NCBI GenBank assembly: GCA_023426125.1
Contig: JAFABI010000087.1
Span: 124,001 to 188,000, forward strand
Direction: 5' to 3'
DNA: 64,000 bases
From: Bacillota bacterium
GTDB taxonomy: Bacteria; Bacillota; Clostridia; Acetivibrionales; DTU013
Position 1 is the first letter of the stretch. Each line of letters opens with the position of its first letter. The position numbers and the translations under genes were made by a program. A model generated the notes under the pieces. The model was not told the origin of the DNA. It saw only the letters and a list, made by a program, of their open reading frames with translations, and did no database searches. Shown piece after piece: positions 33,439 through 42,450 of the stretch.

Positions 33439-34206
33439 TTGCTGTTGGTCATGAATGTGGGAAATACCAATATCCTGATGGGCGTCTATGAAGGTAAAAA
33501 GCTGGTTGCCCGCTGGAAATTTGGGACAGACAGGGAACGTACCGCAGATGAATTCGGTATGTTTTTTATGGGCTTTTTCAATAATGAAAAGATCGATGTA
33601 GGCCGGATCGAAGCGGTTGTGATTTCTTCCGTGGTTCCGCCCATCATGTATTCCCTTGAACACGCCATCAAGAAATATATAAAAAAAGACCCAATCTCGG
33701 TAGGACCCGGGATAAAGACCGGCATTAACATCAAATATGAAAACCCGAAGGAATTGGGCGCCGACAGGATTGTGAATGCCGTAGCGGCATACGAGATCTA
33801 CGGAGGACCGTTGATTGTCGTTGATTTTGGCACAGCAACTACTTTTAACGCCGTAAATTCAAAAGGCGAGTTCCTGGGCGGTGCCATCTGCCCCGGGATC
33901 AAGATTTCTGCCGAAGCGCTGTACCAGCGGACTGCAAAGCTACCGAAGATCGATCTCACAAAGCACGAAAGCATCATTGGCAGAAACACGGTAGTCAGCA
34001 TGCAGGCAGGTATTTTCCACGGATATGTGGGCCAGGTGAATCATATTGTAAACAGAATAAAAAAGGAAATGAAGGAAGAGAACATCAGGGTTATAGCGAC
34101 AGGCGGAATGGCATGGCTGATCGCCAGTGAAGCGGAATCCATCAATGAGATCAACGGACTTCTGACACTGGAAGGTTTAAGGATCATATACGATAAGAAT
34201 GTGTAA
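33439..34206 (+). CDS. coaX: type III pantothenate kinase
   Basis: 255 residues. First step of coenzyme A synthesis. ASKHA-fold motifs: MNVGNTNILMGVY (phosphate 1), GADRIVNAVAAYE, VVDFGTATTFN and the late ATGGMAWLI. Start TTG 33439 after GAGGTGG; an ATG at 33451 would cut the first strand. The end overlaps the decarboxylase start by 8 bp. CoaX is insensitive to CoA feedback in known members. Confidence 0.94.
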   Translation: MLLVMNVGNTNILMGVYEGKKLVARWKFGTDRERTADEFGMFFMGFFNNEKIDVGRIEAVVISSVVPPIMYSLEHAIKKYIKKDPISVGPGIKTGINIKYENPKELGADRIVNAVAAYEIYGGPLIVVDFGTATTFNAVNSKGEFLGGAICPGIKISAEALYQRTAKLPKIDLTKHESIIGRNTVVSMQAGIFHGYVGQVNHIVNRIKKEMKEENIRVIATGGMAWLIASEAESINEINGLLTLEGLRIIYDKNV

Positions 34207-35626
34207 ATTTACTGCTCCGTTGTATAATACGTTAACAGAATATTACGCAAAAGGGACGGTCGCTTTTCATATGCCCGGGCATAAATTCGGCAGGGGGCTT
34301 CCGGCGGAGTTTGTAAAGAACCTGGCTTCCCTGGATACGACTGAAATTCCGGGTACGGATAATCTTCACCATGCCGCAGGTGTGATAAAGCAGGCGCAGG
34401 AATTGGCTGCCGAAGCCTTTGGCTCCGACAGGACATATTTTTTGGTCAATGGCTCCACCGGCGGGGTGTATGCCATGATTTCCGCCCTATTCAAGCCCGG
34501 CGATACTTTGATTGCAGCCCGGGATTGCCATAAGTCGGTCATCAACGGGATGCTGATTGCAGGAGTAAAACCGGTCTATTTAATGCCTGAATTTGACAGC
34601 CATTTCGGCATCACAACCGCGGTAACGGTTGAAAGCGTGGAAAAAGCTCTTCTGGCAAATCCGGAGGCTTCGGGAGTCCTGCTGACCAGGCCCACCTATT
34701 ATGGAATATGCTGCGACCTGGAAAAAATAGCTGCAATCGTACATTCCCACAACAAGATTCTTGCCGTTGATGAAGCCCATGGCTCCCATTTCAGGTTTAG
34801 CGGAAAATTGCCCATATGCGCCATGGACGCAGGTGCGGACATATGTGTGCAAAGTGCCCATAAGACGCTTCCCGCCCTTACCCAGGGAGCATTTCTTCAT
34901 GTAAAGTCAGACAGGGTGGACATGGAAAAGCTGGAATACTGCCTGTCCATCCATCAAACATCCAGTCCCTCCTATATACTGATGGCTTCCCTTGATATTG
35001 CCAGAGACATAATGCAAAAGGAAGGGAACGCGCTGCTGGACAGCTTGATTGATACAATCGAAAGGAATAAGGCGGCCTTCTCACAAAGGGATGCTTTTCC
35101 CATGGTTGACGGCAATACCATCCCGGAATTCGGAACCGATCCGACAAGGATTGCCATAAATACGGGCAATATCGGCATAACAGGCTATCAGGCGGAGCTT
35201 GAGCTGCTTCACACCTATAACCTGCAAATTGAAATGTCGGATCTGTTTAATATTGTCTGTATTGCCACCATTGCCGATACGCCTGAGAATATAGCATACC
35301 TTTTTGCATGCCTGGAAAAGCTTGCTGCTTCGTGGCCGGGCCGGCGCAGCCACAAATCGGTCGATTTAACGCAATGGTTTTACAAGCCGGATCAGCAAAT
35401 GGAATATTGTGACGTAATGCGGTCAAAATCCGAATGGATAGCGTTGGAGAAGGCAGCCGGCAGAACCAGCAAAGGGATTGTGGCACCTTATCCGCCGGGT
35501 ATTCCGGTTGTTTGTCCCGGAGAGATTATTTCCCCTGCCGTCATAGCACATATTGGCAGTATCATACAGGCAGGCGGCAAGGTAAATGGATTAAAGGATA
35601 ATTTGCAGGTTAATGTTGTAGCTTAG
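34199..35626 (+). CDS. Orn/Lys/Arg decarboxylase family protein (YaaO/SpeA-like)
   Basis: 475 residues, fold type I PLP enzyme. Seen: N-terminal FHMPGHKFGRG, aspartate in ILAVDEAHGSH, and PLP lysine in SAHKTLPALTQGA. The length is that of the short YaaO/SpeA group without the wing domain. Decarboxylation of arginine or lysine for polyamines is likely, but exact substrate is open. It overlaps coaX by 8 bp and precedes tmk, as yaaO does in Bacillus subtilis. Confidence 0.9.
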   Translation: MCKFTAPLYNTLTEYYAKGTVAFHMPGHKFGRGLPAEFVKNLASLDTTEIPGTDNLHHAAGVIKQAQELAAEAFGSDRTYFLVNGSTGGVYAMISALFKPGDTLIAARDCHKSVINGMLIAGVKPVYLMPEFDSHFGITTAVTVESVEKALLANPEASGVLLTRPTYYGICCDLEKIAAIVHSHNKILAVDEAHGSHFRFSGKLPICAMDAGADICVQSAHKTLPALTQGAFLHVKSDRVDMEKLEYCLSIHQTSSPSYILMASLDIARDIMQKEGNALLDSLIDTIERNKAAFSQRDAFPMVDGNTIPEFGTDPTRIAINTGNIGITGYQAELELLHTYNLQIEMSDLFNIVCIATIADTPENIAYLFACLEKLAASWPGRRSHKSVDLTQWFYKPDQQMEYCDVMRSKSEWIALEKAAGRTSKGIVAPYPPGIPVVCPGEIISPAVIAHIGSIIQAGGKVNGLKDNLQVNVVA

Positions 35627-35704
35627 TGTGGTATAATTAAATATGATATAATGATTGATAGAGGCTATCATCCATTGACATTACGGGAAAGGCGTGGCGC
35701 AAAA

Positions 35705-36340
35705 ATGAAGCGGGGGTTGTTTATTACCATCGAGGGCACTGACGGGTCCGGAAAAACTACACAAATGGGCTTGATTAAAGAATATGTCCGGTCCATCGGG
35801 TGCGAGGTGGTAATGGTGCGGGAGCCGGGAGGAACCAGGATCAGCGAACGGATCAGGGATGTCATTCTGGACCCTGAATATACCGAAATGAGCGCCAATG
35901 CGGAAATGTTGCTTTATGCGGCTTCCAGAGCCCAACTGGTGGCGGAAACCATCAGGCCTGCATTGGAACAGGGGAAAACGGTAATATGCGACCGTTTCAT
36001 CGATTCTACCTATGCATACCAGGGGTTTGGCAGAGGCATTGCGCTGGGGGTGCTGGAAAGCATAAACAATATTGCAGTGGATGGCATAATGCCGGATATA
36101 ACCTTCTTTTTCGACCTGGATCCGGAGTTGGCCCTTGGGCGGAGAAGGACGTCAACGGCCACCGACAGAATTGAAAATGAGAAGCTGGAATTTCACAGGA
36201 AAGTGCATGAGGGGTATGTGCGATTAGCCTTGGAATATCCGGACAGGATAAGAAGAATAGACAGCAGCAGGTCTGTTGAGGCCATATGGGAGGATGTAAA
36301 GCAATTGCTGGGGAATAGGATGGAGAAGAACCAGGAATGA
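35705..36340 (+). CDS. tmk: thymidylate kinase
   Basis: 211 residues. Phosphorylates dTMP to dTDP. P-loop GTDGSGKTTQ, DR(Y/F) motif in CDRFIDST, and lid region LGRRRTS. ATG 35705 is chosen to match the usual tmk N-terminus (MKRGLFITIEG); the frame extends to 35651 but that adds an unusual leader. The ribosome binding site is weak. Confidence 0.95.
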   Translation: MKRGLFITIEGTDGSGKTTQMGLIKEYVRSIGCEVVMVREPGGTRISERIRDVILDPEYTEMSANAEMLLYAASRAQLVAETIRPALEQGKTVICDRFIDSTYAYQGFGRGIALGVLESINNIAVDGIMPDITFFFDLDPELALGRRRTSTATDRIENEKLEFHRKVHEGYVRLALEYPDRIRRIDSSRSVEAIWEDVKQLLGNRMEKNQE

Positions 36341-36367
36341 CTTTATGATAGATGGGGAGGTTATTGT

Positions 36368-36697
36368 ATGAAACTGGTATTTGCAATTGTACATGATGAA
36401 GACGGCTCAAAGGTAATGGACGAGCTGAACAAAGGCGGATTTAGTGTTACAAAGCTGTGTTCCACCGGCGGTTTTCTCAAATCGGGGAATACTACCCTGC
36501 TGGTGGGTGTGGAAGAAAGCAGCCTTGATTCGGTACTTGATATTATCAAAAAGAAATCCAAAAGCAGGAAACAGGTCATCAATTCATCCATGACGCCAAA
36601 CGGGATGGGAGGCATGTTTATCCCTTATCCGGTGGAGGTGGTTGTAGGTGGAGCGACGGTTTTTGTCCTGGATGTCGAACGCTTTGAAAAGGTTTGA
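36368..36697 (+). CDS. darA: cyclic-di-AMP receptor, PII-like (DarA/PstA)
   Basis: 109 residues, YaaQ family. Trimeric PII-like protein that binds c-di-AMP; target unclear in general. Seen: the conserved start MKLVFAIVHDED, GGFLKSGNTTLLVG, and SSMTPNGMGGMFIPYPVEV. Follows tmk, as in many Firmicutes. Confidence 0.93.
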   Translation: MKLVFAIVHDEDGSKVMDELNKGGFSVTKLCSTGGFLKSGNTTLLVGVEESSLDSVLDIIKKKSKSRKQVINSSMTPNGMGGMFIPYPVEVVVGGATVFVLDVERFEKV

Positions 36698-36734
36698 CGG
36701 CAATAAACGAACAGCAGCGTTAGGGAGGTAATTC

Positions 36735-37187
36735 TTGAAGGTTATTGATTTTGAAAAAAACCCTTCAGGTGTTCCCAATCTTCCCATAAAAGACGGGATA
36801 AAAGTACCGGCAGGGAAAGACACGGATTTCCGGAGCCAGCTGTCCAGGGCGGAGGGAAACAGCTACGAGCAGCATCTGGAGGGCCTTGTTGATGAAATCA
36901 TACGACAGGGCGAAAAATTGGGCAAAAAAATAGACATAAGGGAATTCAGGATATATAAAAAACTGATTTCCGAATTTCTGGGCAGTGCTCTGGGAAAGTC
37001 CATGAAGTTTTCCAAGCGCAGCCTCCTTGATAGGAAAGGGAGGTATAAGGTTTATGCCCTCATCCGGAGGATAAACGAAGAAGTGGATCAGCTTGCCCGT
37101 GAGGTAATGGATGGGGAAAGAGACAATATAGATTTGCTGAAAAGGATGGACGATATCCGGGGTCTGATTTTGGATATGATACTTTAA
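36735..37187 (+). CDS. YaaR family protein (DUF327)
   Basis: 150 residues, helical and charged, function unknown. Features such as EIIRQGEKLGKKIDIREFR and the C-terminal MDDIRGLILDMIL match YaaR. TTG start at 36735 with GGGAGG upstream. Always near darA and holB in Firmicutes. A dispersed tandem repeat begins two bases after its stop. Confidence 0.85.
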   Translation: MKVIDFEKNPSGVPNLPIKDGIKVPAGKDTDFRSQLSRAEGNSYEQHLEGLVDEIIRQGEKLGKKIDIREFRIYKKLISEFLGSALGKSMKFSKRSLLDRKGRYKVYALIRRINEEVDQLAREVMDGERDNIDLLKRMDDIRGLILDMIL

Positions 37188-37188
37188 A

Positions 37189-37293
37189 GGAGAGGGGACA
37201 CACCTCTCCAAGCAAGAGGTATTCCTTTGGGGATGAGGAATGTCCCCTTTTGGAATGGAGAGGGGACACACCTCTCCGGGCAAGAGGTACTCA
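37189..37293. repeat. 69-bp tandem GGGGACACACC repeat
   Basis: GGAGAGGGGACACACCTCTC at 37189-37208 repeats at 37258-37277, each followed by a CAAGAGGTA-type sequence. Same family as 4993-5065 and 42180-42245. It fills the yaaR-holB gap. Confidence 0.85.
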
Positions 37294-37316
37294 GTTATAA
37301 AAGGGTTGGAGACGAT

Positions 37317-38300
37317 ATGGGATTTGAAGCAATCGCAGGGCAGGAGGAAGTAGTCAGGGGCCTTGAAAATGCCCTGAAAAACGATAGAGTCGGACATGCT
37401 TATATTTTCAGCGGTCCAACCGGCATCGGCAAAAAAACGGTTGCCGGTTTATTTGCCGAGATGCTGATTTGCGACTCAACGGACCTTTCAAAACCCTGTG
37501 GTTCCTGTCAGGCCTGCAGGCTTTTCAACAGCGGGGCCAATCCGGATTTTCGCCTCGTTAAAGCCAGGGGGGCAAGCATCGGTGTGGATGATATAAGGGA
37601 AATACAGGGCGATGTAGCGATCAAGCCCATGTATTCAAAGCGAAAAATATATATCATCGAAGACGCCGATAATATGACCGTCCAGGCCCAGAACTGCCTG
37701 CTGAAAACCCTGGAGGAGCCGCCGTCCTATGTAGTTCTGATCCTGACGGCAGCCAACTACGATTCCCTTCTGGAAACCATACGCTCCAGATCCCAGCGCC
37801 TTAGCTTTAAAAAGAATACCCATGCCCAGGTCAGGCAGGTTCTCACGGAGAAATACGGGCATGAAGCCGGGGGGATAGAATTTGCAGTTGCATATGCTGA
37901 CGGCATCATCGGTACGGCCCTTGACCTGGTGGGTACAGAGGAGTTCATCTCCTTAAGGGAAAAGACCTTTGAAACGGTAAACAGGGTAAAAAATTCCGGC
38001 CTGTCCGCTGTTTTTGCCCTATTCGGCTTTTTTGAAGAAAACAAGGAAGATTTTGACGTAATTCTGGACATGATGACCATGTTTTACAGAGACATGCTGG
38101 TAGCCAGGGAGACTGGAAATGAAAAAATATTGATTAATTCCGACAAAAGGGATATGATATTTAATAATGCTCGGAAATATTCGCCCCGGCAGCTCGTTGC
38201 AGGCATCCGGCAGATTGAGGCAGCCAGAAGGGCTGTAAAGCAGAATGCCAATTTTCAGCTTGCTGTCGAGCATATGTTAATTTCGCTTCAGGAGGAATAA
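37317..38300 (+). CDS. holB: DNA polymerase III delta' subunit
   Basis: 327 residues. Clamp-loader subunit. Seen: P-loop GPTGIGKKT (residues about 37-45), zinc motif CGSCQACRLF, and sensor region ETIRSRSQRL. ATG 37317 is preceded by GGTTGGAG; the longer frame from 37227 would be repeat-coded. It precedes ricT by 6 bp. Confidence 0.93.
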   Translation: MGFEAIAGQEEVVRGLENALKNDRVGHAYIFSGPTGIGKKTVAGLFAEMLICDSTDLSKPCGSCQACRLFNSGANPDFRLVKARGASIGVDDIREIQGDVAIKPMYSKRKIYIIEDADNMTVQAQNCLLKTLEEPPSYVVLILTAANYDSLLETIRSRSQRLSFKKNTHAQVRQVLTEKYGHEAGGIEFAVAYADGIIGTALDLVGTEEFISLREKTFETVNRVKNSGLSAVFALFGFFEENKEDFDVILDMMTMFYRDMLVARETGNEKILINSDKRDMIFNNARKYSPRQLVAGIRQIEAARRAVKQNANFQLAVEHMLISLQEE

Positions 38301-38306
38301 ATTTCC

Positions 38307-39176
38307 ATGGTAAAGGTGGTTGGTGTCAGGTTTAAAAAAGCGGGGAAGGTATACTACTTCGATCCTGACGAGCTTACTATAAATTCAGGCATGAACGTGA
38401 TTGTTGAAACTGCAAGAGGGATCGAATTCGGCGAAGCGGTAATCTCCAACAGGGATGTGCCGGAGAATGAAATTGTAGCGCCGTTGAAAAAAGTTATGAG
38501 AATAGCCTCCGAGGAGGATATCAGGCATGCCGAAGAGAACAGCCGAAAGGAAAAGGAAGCCTTTTCCACGTGCCTTCAGAAGATAAAAGATCACAACCTG
38601 GAGATGAAACTCATTGATGTGGAATATACTTTTGACAATAATAAGATCCTGTTTTATTTCACAGCTGACGGACGGGTGGATTTCAGGGAACTGGTCAAGG
38701 ACCTTGCGGCGGTTTTCAAGACCAGGATTGAGCTAAGGCAGATCGGCGTCCGGGATGAATCGAAAATGATGGGCGGCATCGGTGTTTGCGGGAGGGTGCT
38801 TTGCTGCAGCTCCTATCTTGGCGAATTCCAGCCCGTATCCATTAAGATGGCGAAGGAACAGGGACTTTCCCTGAACCCGACAAAAATATCCGGCACCTGC
38901 GGCAGATTAATGTGTTGTTTGAAGTATGAACAGGACGCATATGAGCAAATAATAAAGAAGGCTCCCAAAATGGGCGCAATTGTGGAAACACCCGACGGGC
39001 AGGGGGTTGTAATGAGTACGAGCCTGCTTAAGGAAATCATCAAGGTGAAGCTGGACAAGGGCAATGAAACCGATCTCAGGGTTTATAAGGTGGATGAGGT
39101 CAAGGTCATCAAGGACGTAACCGTCCGGGATGATGCGGATCTTGACTTTGAAGCTCTTAAGGAACTGGAGGATTGA
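38307..39176 (+). CDS. ricT: PSP1/RicT (YaaT) family protein
   Basis: 289 residues. In Bacillus, RicT is part of the iron-sulfur RicAFT complex that aids RNase Y and sporulation/biofilm phosphorelay. Cys ligand groups GVCGRVLCC and GTCGRLMCCLKYE are visible. It starts 6 bp after holB after AGGAGG. ricA and ricF are not nearby. Confidence 0.93.
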   Translation: MVKVVGVRFKKAGKVYYFDPDELTINSGMNVIVETARGIEFGEAVISNRDVPENEIVAPLKKVMRIASEEDIRHAEENSRKEKEAFSTCLQKIKDHNLEMKLIDVEYTFDNNKILFYFTADGRVDFRELVKDLAAVFKTRIELRQIGVRDESKMMGGIGVCGRVLCCSSYLGEFQPVSIKMAKEQGLSLNPTKISGTCGRLMCCLKYEQDAYEQIIKKAPKMGAIVETPDGQGVVMSTSLLKEIIKVKLDKGNETDLRVYKVDEVKVIKDVTVRDDADLDFEALKELED

Positions 39177-39281
39177 GGTTGCTCCCTTACTTTTTTAAAA
39201 AAAACAGTTTTCATTATGTAGTTTAAGTGGTACAATAATAAAGGTTCGCTAATAGACAAATTCTTTAGGAGGTATCTTTCG

Positions 39282-39452
39282 ATGGCATATTTTATTAACG
39301 ATGACTGTATAAGCTGCGGCGCTTGTGAATCCGAGTGCCCGGTATCATGTATTTCAGCCGGCGACAGCAAATATGTGATTGATGCCGGAGCTTGCATCGA
39401 TTGCGGGGCTTGCGCCAACGTATGTCCGGTAGACGCACCGAAACCGGAATAA
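39282..39452 (+). CDS. 2[4Fe-4S] ferredoxin
   Basis: 56 residues, small clostridial-type electron carrier. Two complete cluster motifs: CISCGACESECPV and CIDCGACANVCPV. TTAGGAGG precedes ATG 39282. This location, between ricT and trmN6, is where B. subtilis has yabA. It is followed by a good terminator. High-expression type; low-potential electron carrier in fermentative metabolism. Confidence 0.95.
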   Translation: MAYFINDDCISCGACESECPVSCISAGDSKYVIDAGACIDCGACANVCPVDAPKPE

Positions 39453-39476
39453 TTGAGTTCAAAAGCATACCAGGAG

Positions 39477-39505
39477 TTCCGGGACTAAAAACCCCGGAAT
39501 TTTTT
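39477..39505 (+). terminator. rho-independent terminator after ferredoxin
   Basis: Stem TTCCGGG (39477-39483) with CCCGGAA (39493-39499), followed by six T. Confidence 0.85.
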
Positions 39506-39608
39506 GTTTATGAGCGTTTTATGCTTTTGAGCTGTACTAAGGGGACCTCGATATCAAATGGGTTTTGCTCCGAAATGGAAATTTACTTTTGTGAAAGACG
39601 GGTGGTGT

Positions 39609-40364
39609 ATGTCTGTAAGCATTTTGGAAAACGAAAGGATAGACGACCTGCAATATAAGGGCTTGAGGCTGATACAGAAAAAGGACGGCTTCTGTTTCGG
39701 GGTTGACGCCGTATTGCTCGCCAATTTTGCAGACATAAGAAAAAATGACAGGGTTCTTGACATGGGCACCGGCACCGGCATCATCGCCGTTCTTATCGCA
39801 GCCAAAACTGCGGCGGCTTCCGTCACCGGACTTGAAATACAGGCCGAAATGTCGGAAATGGCCATGCGCAGTATAAAATTAAACGGCCTCGAAGAAAAAA
39901 TGAAGATTGTATGCGGGGATATAAAAAATGCCGCGGAGCTTTTCGGGCCTTCGAAATTTGAGGCAGTGGTCACAAATCCTCCGTATATGAACAAAGGGGG
40001 AGGGCTTTTAAACCCTTCGGATACCATTGCTGTTTCCCGGCATGAATTGCTGTGTACTCTGGAAGACGTTATAAGTGCCGGCGGCAGGCTTCTGGTGCCC
40101 GGCGGCAGGTTTGCCATGGTACACAGGCCGGAACGGCTTGCCGATATCCTTGTCCTGATGCGAAGCTGCGGGGTGGAACCCAAATATCTCAGATTTGTAC
40201 ATCCTTCGCCATATAAAAAGCCCAATATGGTGCTTATCAGGGGAGCGAGAGGCGGCAAACCCCAGTTGAAGGTATTGGAGCCTCTCTATGTATATGATGA
40301 AACAGGCTCTTATTCAAAGGAGATCAATGAAATTTATTGCAGAGGAGAGGTGGCTCACCCTTGA
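39609..40364 (+). CDS. trmN6: tRNA1(Val) adenine-N6 methyltransferase family protein
   Basis: 251 residues, class I SAM methyltransferase. SAM motif LDMGTGTGIIAVLIA and catalytic NPPYM are present. In other bacteria YfiC/TrmN6 methylates A37 of tRNA1Val; the clostridial target is assumed. ATG 39609 follows GGGTGG. Its stop overlaps the rsmI start. Corresponds to yabB in the Bacillus order. Confidence 0.9.
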   Translation: MSVSILENERIDDLQYKGLRLIQKKDGFCFGVDAVLLANFADIRKNDRVLDMGTGTGIIAVLIAAKTAAASVTGLEIQAEMSEMAMRSIKLNGLEEKMKIVCGDIKNAAELFGPSKFEAVVTNPPYMNKGGGLLNPSDTIAVSRHELLCTLEDVISAGGRLLVPGGRFAMVHRPERLADILVLMRSCGVEPKYLRFVHPSPYKKPNMVLIRGARGGKPQLKVLEPLYVYDETGSYSKEINEIYCRGEVAHP

Positions 40365-41209
40365 AAGATCCGGGAACCTTGTATCTGGTAGCTACACCCA
40401 TTGGAAATCTTGAAGACATGACCCTAAGAGCCGTCAGGATACTGAGGGAGGTTGATCTGATAGCCGCTGAAGATACGCGTCAGACCTTGAAGCTGCTTAA
40501 CCATTTTGAAATCAAAAAGCCCCTTGTTAGCTACTACGAACACAACAAGCAGGAAAAAGGCAATGCTTTGATAGGTCAGCTGCTGGAGGGAAAGAATATC
40601 GCCCTTGTTTCCGACGCAGGCTCGCCGGGAATCTCCGATCCGGGAGAGGATCTGGTCAGGCTGGCAATAGAGAACGGGATCGGCGTAACGATGGCGCCCG
40701 GCCCTGCCGCGGTTATCATGGGGCTGGTTTTATCCGGATTACCATCCGGCAGGTTTGTGTTTGAAGGTTTTTTGTCGGTGAATAAAAAAAGCCGTACGGC
40801 AAGGCTGAATTCCTTAAAGGAAGAGACGCGTACCCTGGTGTTTTATGAAGCTCCGCACAAGCTTATCCATACGTTGAAGGATATGTACGAGATTTGGGGG
40901 AATCGGCGGATTGCCCTGGCAAGGGAACTTACGAAAAAATTTGAAGAAATAGTAAGATGCACCCTGCAGGAAGCCATCGACAGGTACGAAAGGGAGTCCC
41001 CCAGGGGAGAGTTTGTTCTGGTGGTGGAGGGAATAGATGAAGCCTCTGCTGCCGAGAGCGTCAAAAGGAAATGGGAGGAACTGACGCTGAAGGAGCATCT
41101 TGAATTTCACATACAGTCGGGAATGGACAAAAAGCAGGCCATGAAAAAGGTGGCGGAAGACCGGGGATTGAGTAAAAGAGAGGTGTATAACTCTCTTCAT
41201 AAAATGTAG
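40361..41209 (+). CDS. rsmI: 16S rRNA (cytidine1402-2'-O)-methyltransferase
   Basis: 282 residues. Tetrapyrrole-methylase fold: N-terminal LYLVATPIGNLEDMT and AEDTRQTLKLL, then SDAGSPGISDPG, GPAAVIMGLVLSG. It methylates the ribose at C1402 of 16S rRNA. TTG start 40361 overlaps the trmN6 stop (TTGA), with GAGGAGAGG as binding site. The C-terminus has the usual HTH-like tail (SKREVYNSLH). Confidence 0.93.
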   Translation: MKDPGTLYLVATPIGNLEDMTLRAVRILREVDLIAAEDTRQTLKLLNHFEIKKPLVSYYEHNKQEKGNALIGQLLEGKNIALVSDAGSPGISDPGEDLVRLAIENGIGVTMAPGPAAVIMGLVLSGLPSGRFVFEGFLSVNKKSRTARLNSLKEETRTLVFYEAPHKLIHTLKDMYEIWGNRRIALARELTKKFEEIVRCTLQEAIDRYERESPRGEFVLVVEGIDEASAAESVKRKWEELTLKEHLEFHIQSGMDKKQAMKKVAEDRGLSKREVYNSLHKM

Positions 41210-41321
41210 AGGCGGACCGCTGGGCCTACCTGTCCAGGAGATAAAGATCAGGATCCGGTTGCTATATTCCTGTGATTTATATGCCATAATTGCCTTTATA
41301 GGCATCATAAAGCAAGCCTCC

Positions 41322-41348
41322 GTAGGGGCGCGCATTGCGCGTCCGCCC
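41322..41348. repeat. GGGGCG palindromic repeat
   Basis: GTAGGGGCGCGCATTGCGCG then TCCGCCC, lying in the rsmI-abrB convergent gap. Confidence 0.75.
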
Positions 41349-41383
41349 ATAAAAGGATGCTATCTGGCAGCCCTGGAACAAAA

Positions 41384-41416
41384 AAATAAAGGGCCTTCAA
41401 CGCCCTTTATTTTCAC
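41384..41416. terminator. bidirectional rho-independent terminator between rsmI and abrB
   Basis: AAATAAAGGGC and GCCCTTTATTT around a seven-base loop, with A-run before and T-run after, so it can serve both the rsmI operon and abrB. Confidence 0.85.
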
Positions 41417-41427
41417 TTTGACCAGGA

Positions 41428-41667
41428 TTATTTCTTAAGCTCCTTCATGCAGTTGGGACAGATGTTTTTGCCTTTGTAAACGGCAACATCCTTGGCGTCT
41501 CCGCAGAAAATACATGCGGGTTCATATTTCTTGAGGATGATGGTCGCGCCGTCAACGTAAATTTCAAGGGCGTCCTTTTCTGCGATATCCAGCGTTCTTC
41601 TTAATTCTATAGGAAGAACAACTCTTCCGAGTTCATCAACCTTTCTGACAATACCTGTAGATTTCAT
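41428..41667 (-). CDS. abrB: AbrB-type transition state regulator
   Basis: 79 residues. N-terminal swapped-hairpin domain (MKSTGIVRKVDELGRVVLPI) and a C-terminal CxxC-Cx2C segment (CIFCG, CPNCMKEL) found in clostridial AbrB/Abh. DNA-binding regulator of stationary phase and sporulation genes. ATG 41667 with AGGAGG upstream. Position corresponds to abrB in Bacillus. Confidence 0.93.
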   Translation of the reverse strand: MKSTGIVRKVDELGRVVLPIELRRTLDIAEKDALEIYVDGATIILKKYEPACIFCGDAKDVAVYKGKNICPNCMKELKK

Positions 41668-41716
41668 TGCATTTAGCCTCCTGTGATAACAAATTTCGAC
41701 AATCTTTTCTTTTTTA

Positions 41717-41745
41717 ATAATACCATAAATTCCAGTAAACGTCAA
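41717..41745 (-). promoter_or_regulatory. sigma-A promoter of abrB
   Basis: On the minus strand: -35 TTGACG (41745-41740), 17-bp spacer, -10 TATTAT (41722-41717). The leader is about 45 nt. Confidence 0.75.
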
Positions 41746-42144
41746 CAATAAACTTTAAAAAATTCAAAAATATGTTATGGTATTAATGTAAATTTTTAGC
41801 ACATGCTAATTATGCCAGCAATCAAAACCGCTATTTGTAACTGCTGTAAAACCCGCAAATCTTAGAAACAAGCATTATGCGAAACGCGTACCAAAAGACC
41901 GTAATGGAATATCCATATATTTACTGGGAATTCGCCTAAATAAAATGACTAAATTCGACAGCGTTTTCATGACAAAAATCGATTATTTCAATAAAAAAGC
42001 ACGTGCCGGAGCAACGCTGTTACCTGTCGAAGATTGCGAAAACAATTCTTTCTCAATGCCTGCAGCATGCAAAAAATATTTATACGTATGCCGGAGGAAG
42101 TTTGAGATCTATGCAAGAATCCGGCGGGAGTGACATATAAATTA

Positions 42145-42404
42145 ATAACGAGGCGACAAAAATATCCCTCACCTCCTCCAGGGTAAAGGGACACACCTCT
42201 GCAAGTGGCGGGGCTCCGGGGATGAGGAATGTCCCTTTTTGAATAGGCGGGTACCGAATTGGGTTTCAGGCGGTGAGCATATCTCCCGCCCTGGATGCAT
42301 GGCGAGCAGCAAGCTTTAGCTTGCGACCAGTCTCGTTGAAACTCCGCTGCGGTAAGGAAATTTGTCTATAACCGACAAATTTCCTTTGAATTAGGTCGTT
42401 ATAA
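42145..42404. repeat. composite repeat: 39-bp palindrome copies flanking families A and GGGACA
   Basis: 42145-42160 reads ATAACGAGGCGACAAA, the left part of the element at 9240. 42180-42245 is a GGGACACACCTCTGC-type repeat. 42250-42366 is family A in inverted orientation. 42367-42404 (TATAACCGACAAATTTCC onward to GTCGTTATA) is the element again, nearly whole. CGACAAA occurs at both inner borders (42154-42160, 42373-42379), as a target duplication would. AAGGAAATTTGTC and its complement also form a hairpin across 42354-42386. Confidence 0.7.
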
Positions 42405-42450
42405 TAGTTCAGGAAATAAAAATGGCACATCGAAGCCACGGGGAGGGTGC

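Larger units (their letters stand above)
41668..42450. other. intergenic region between abrB and spmA, 783 bp
   Basis: Contains the abrB promoter, about 300 bp with nothing recognisable (41750-42140; a 62-codon frame from 41945 has no ribosome binding site), then a nest of repeats at 42145-42404 just before spmA. Confidence 0.6.

Noticed and set aside
41945..42133. 62-codon frame between abrB and spmA
   Set aside because: No ribosome binding site, no recognisable composition, runs toward repeat DNA.
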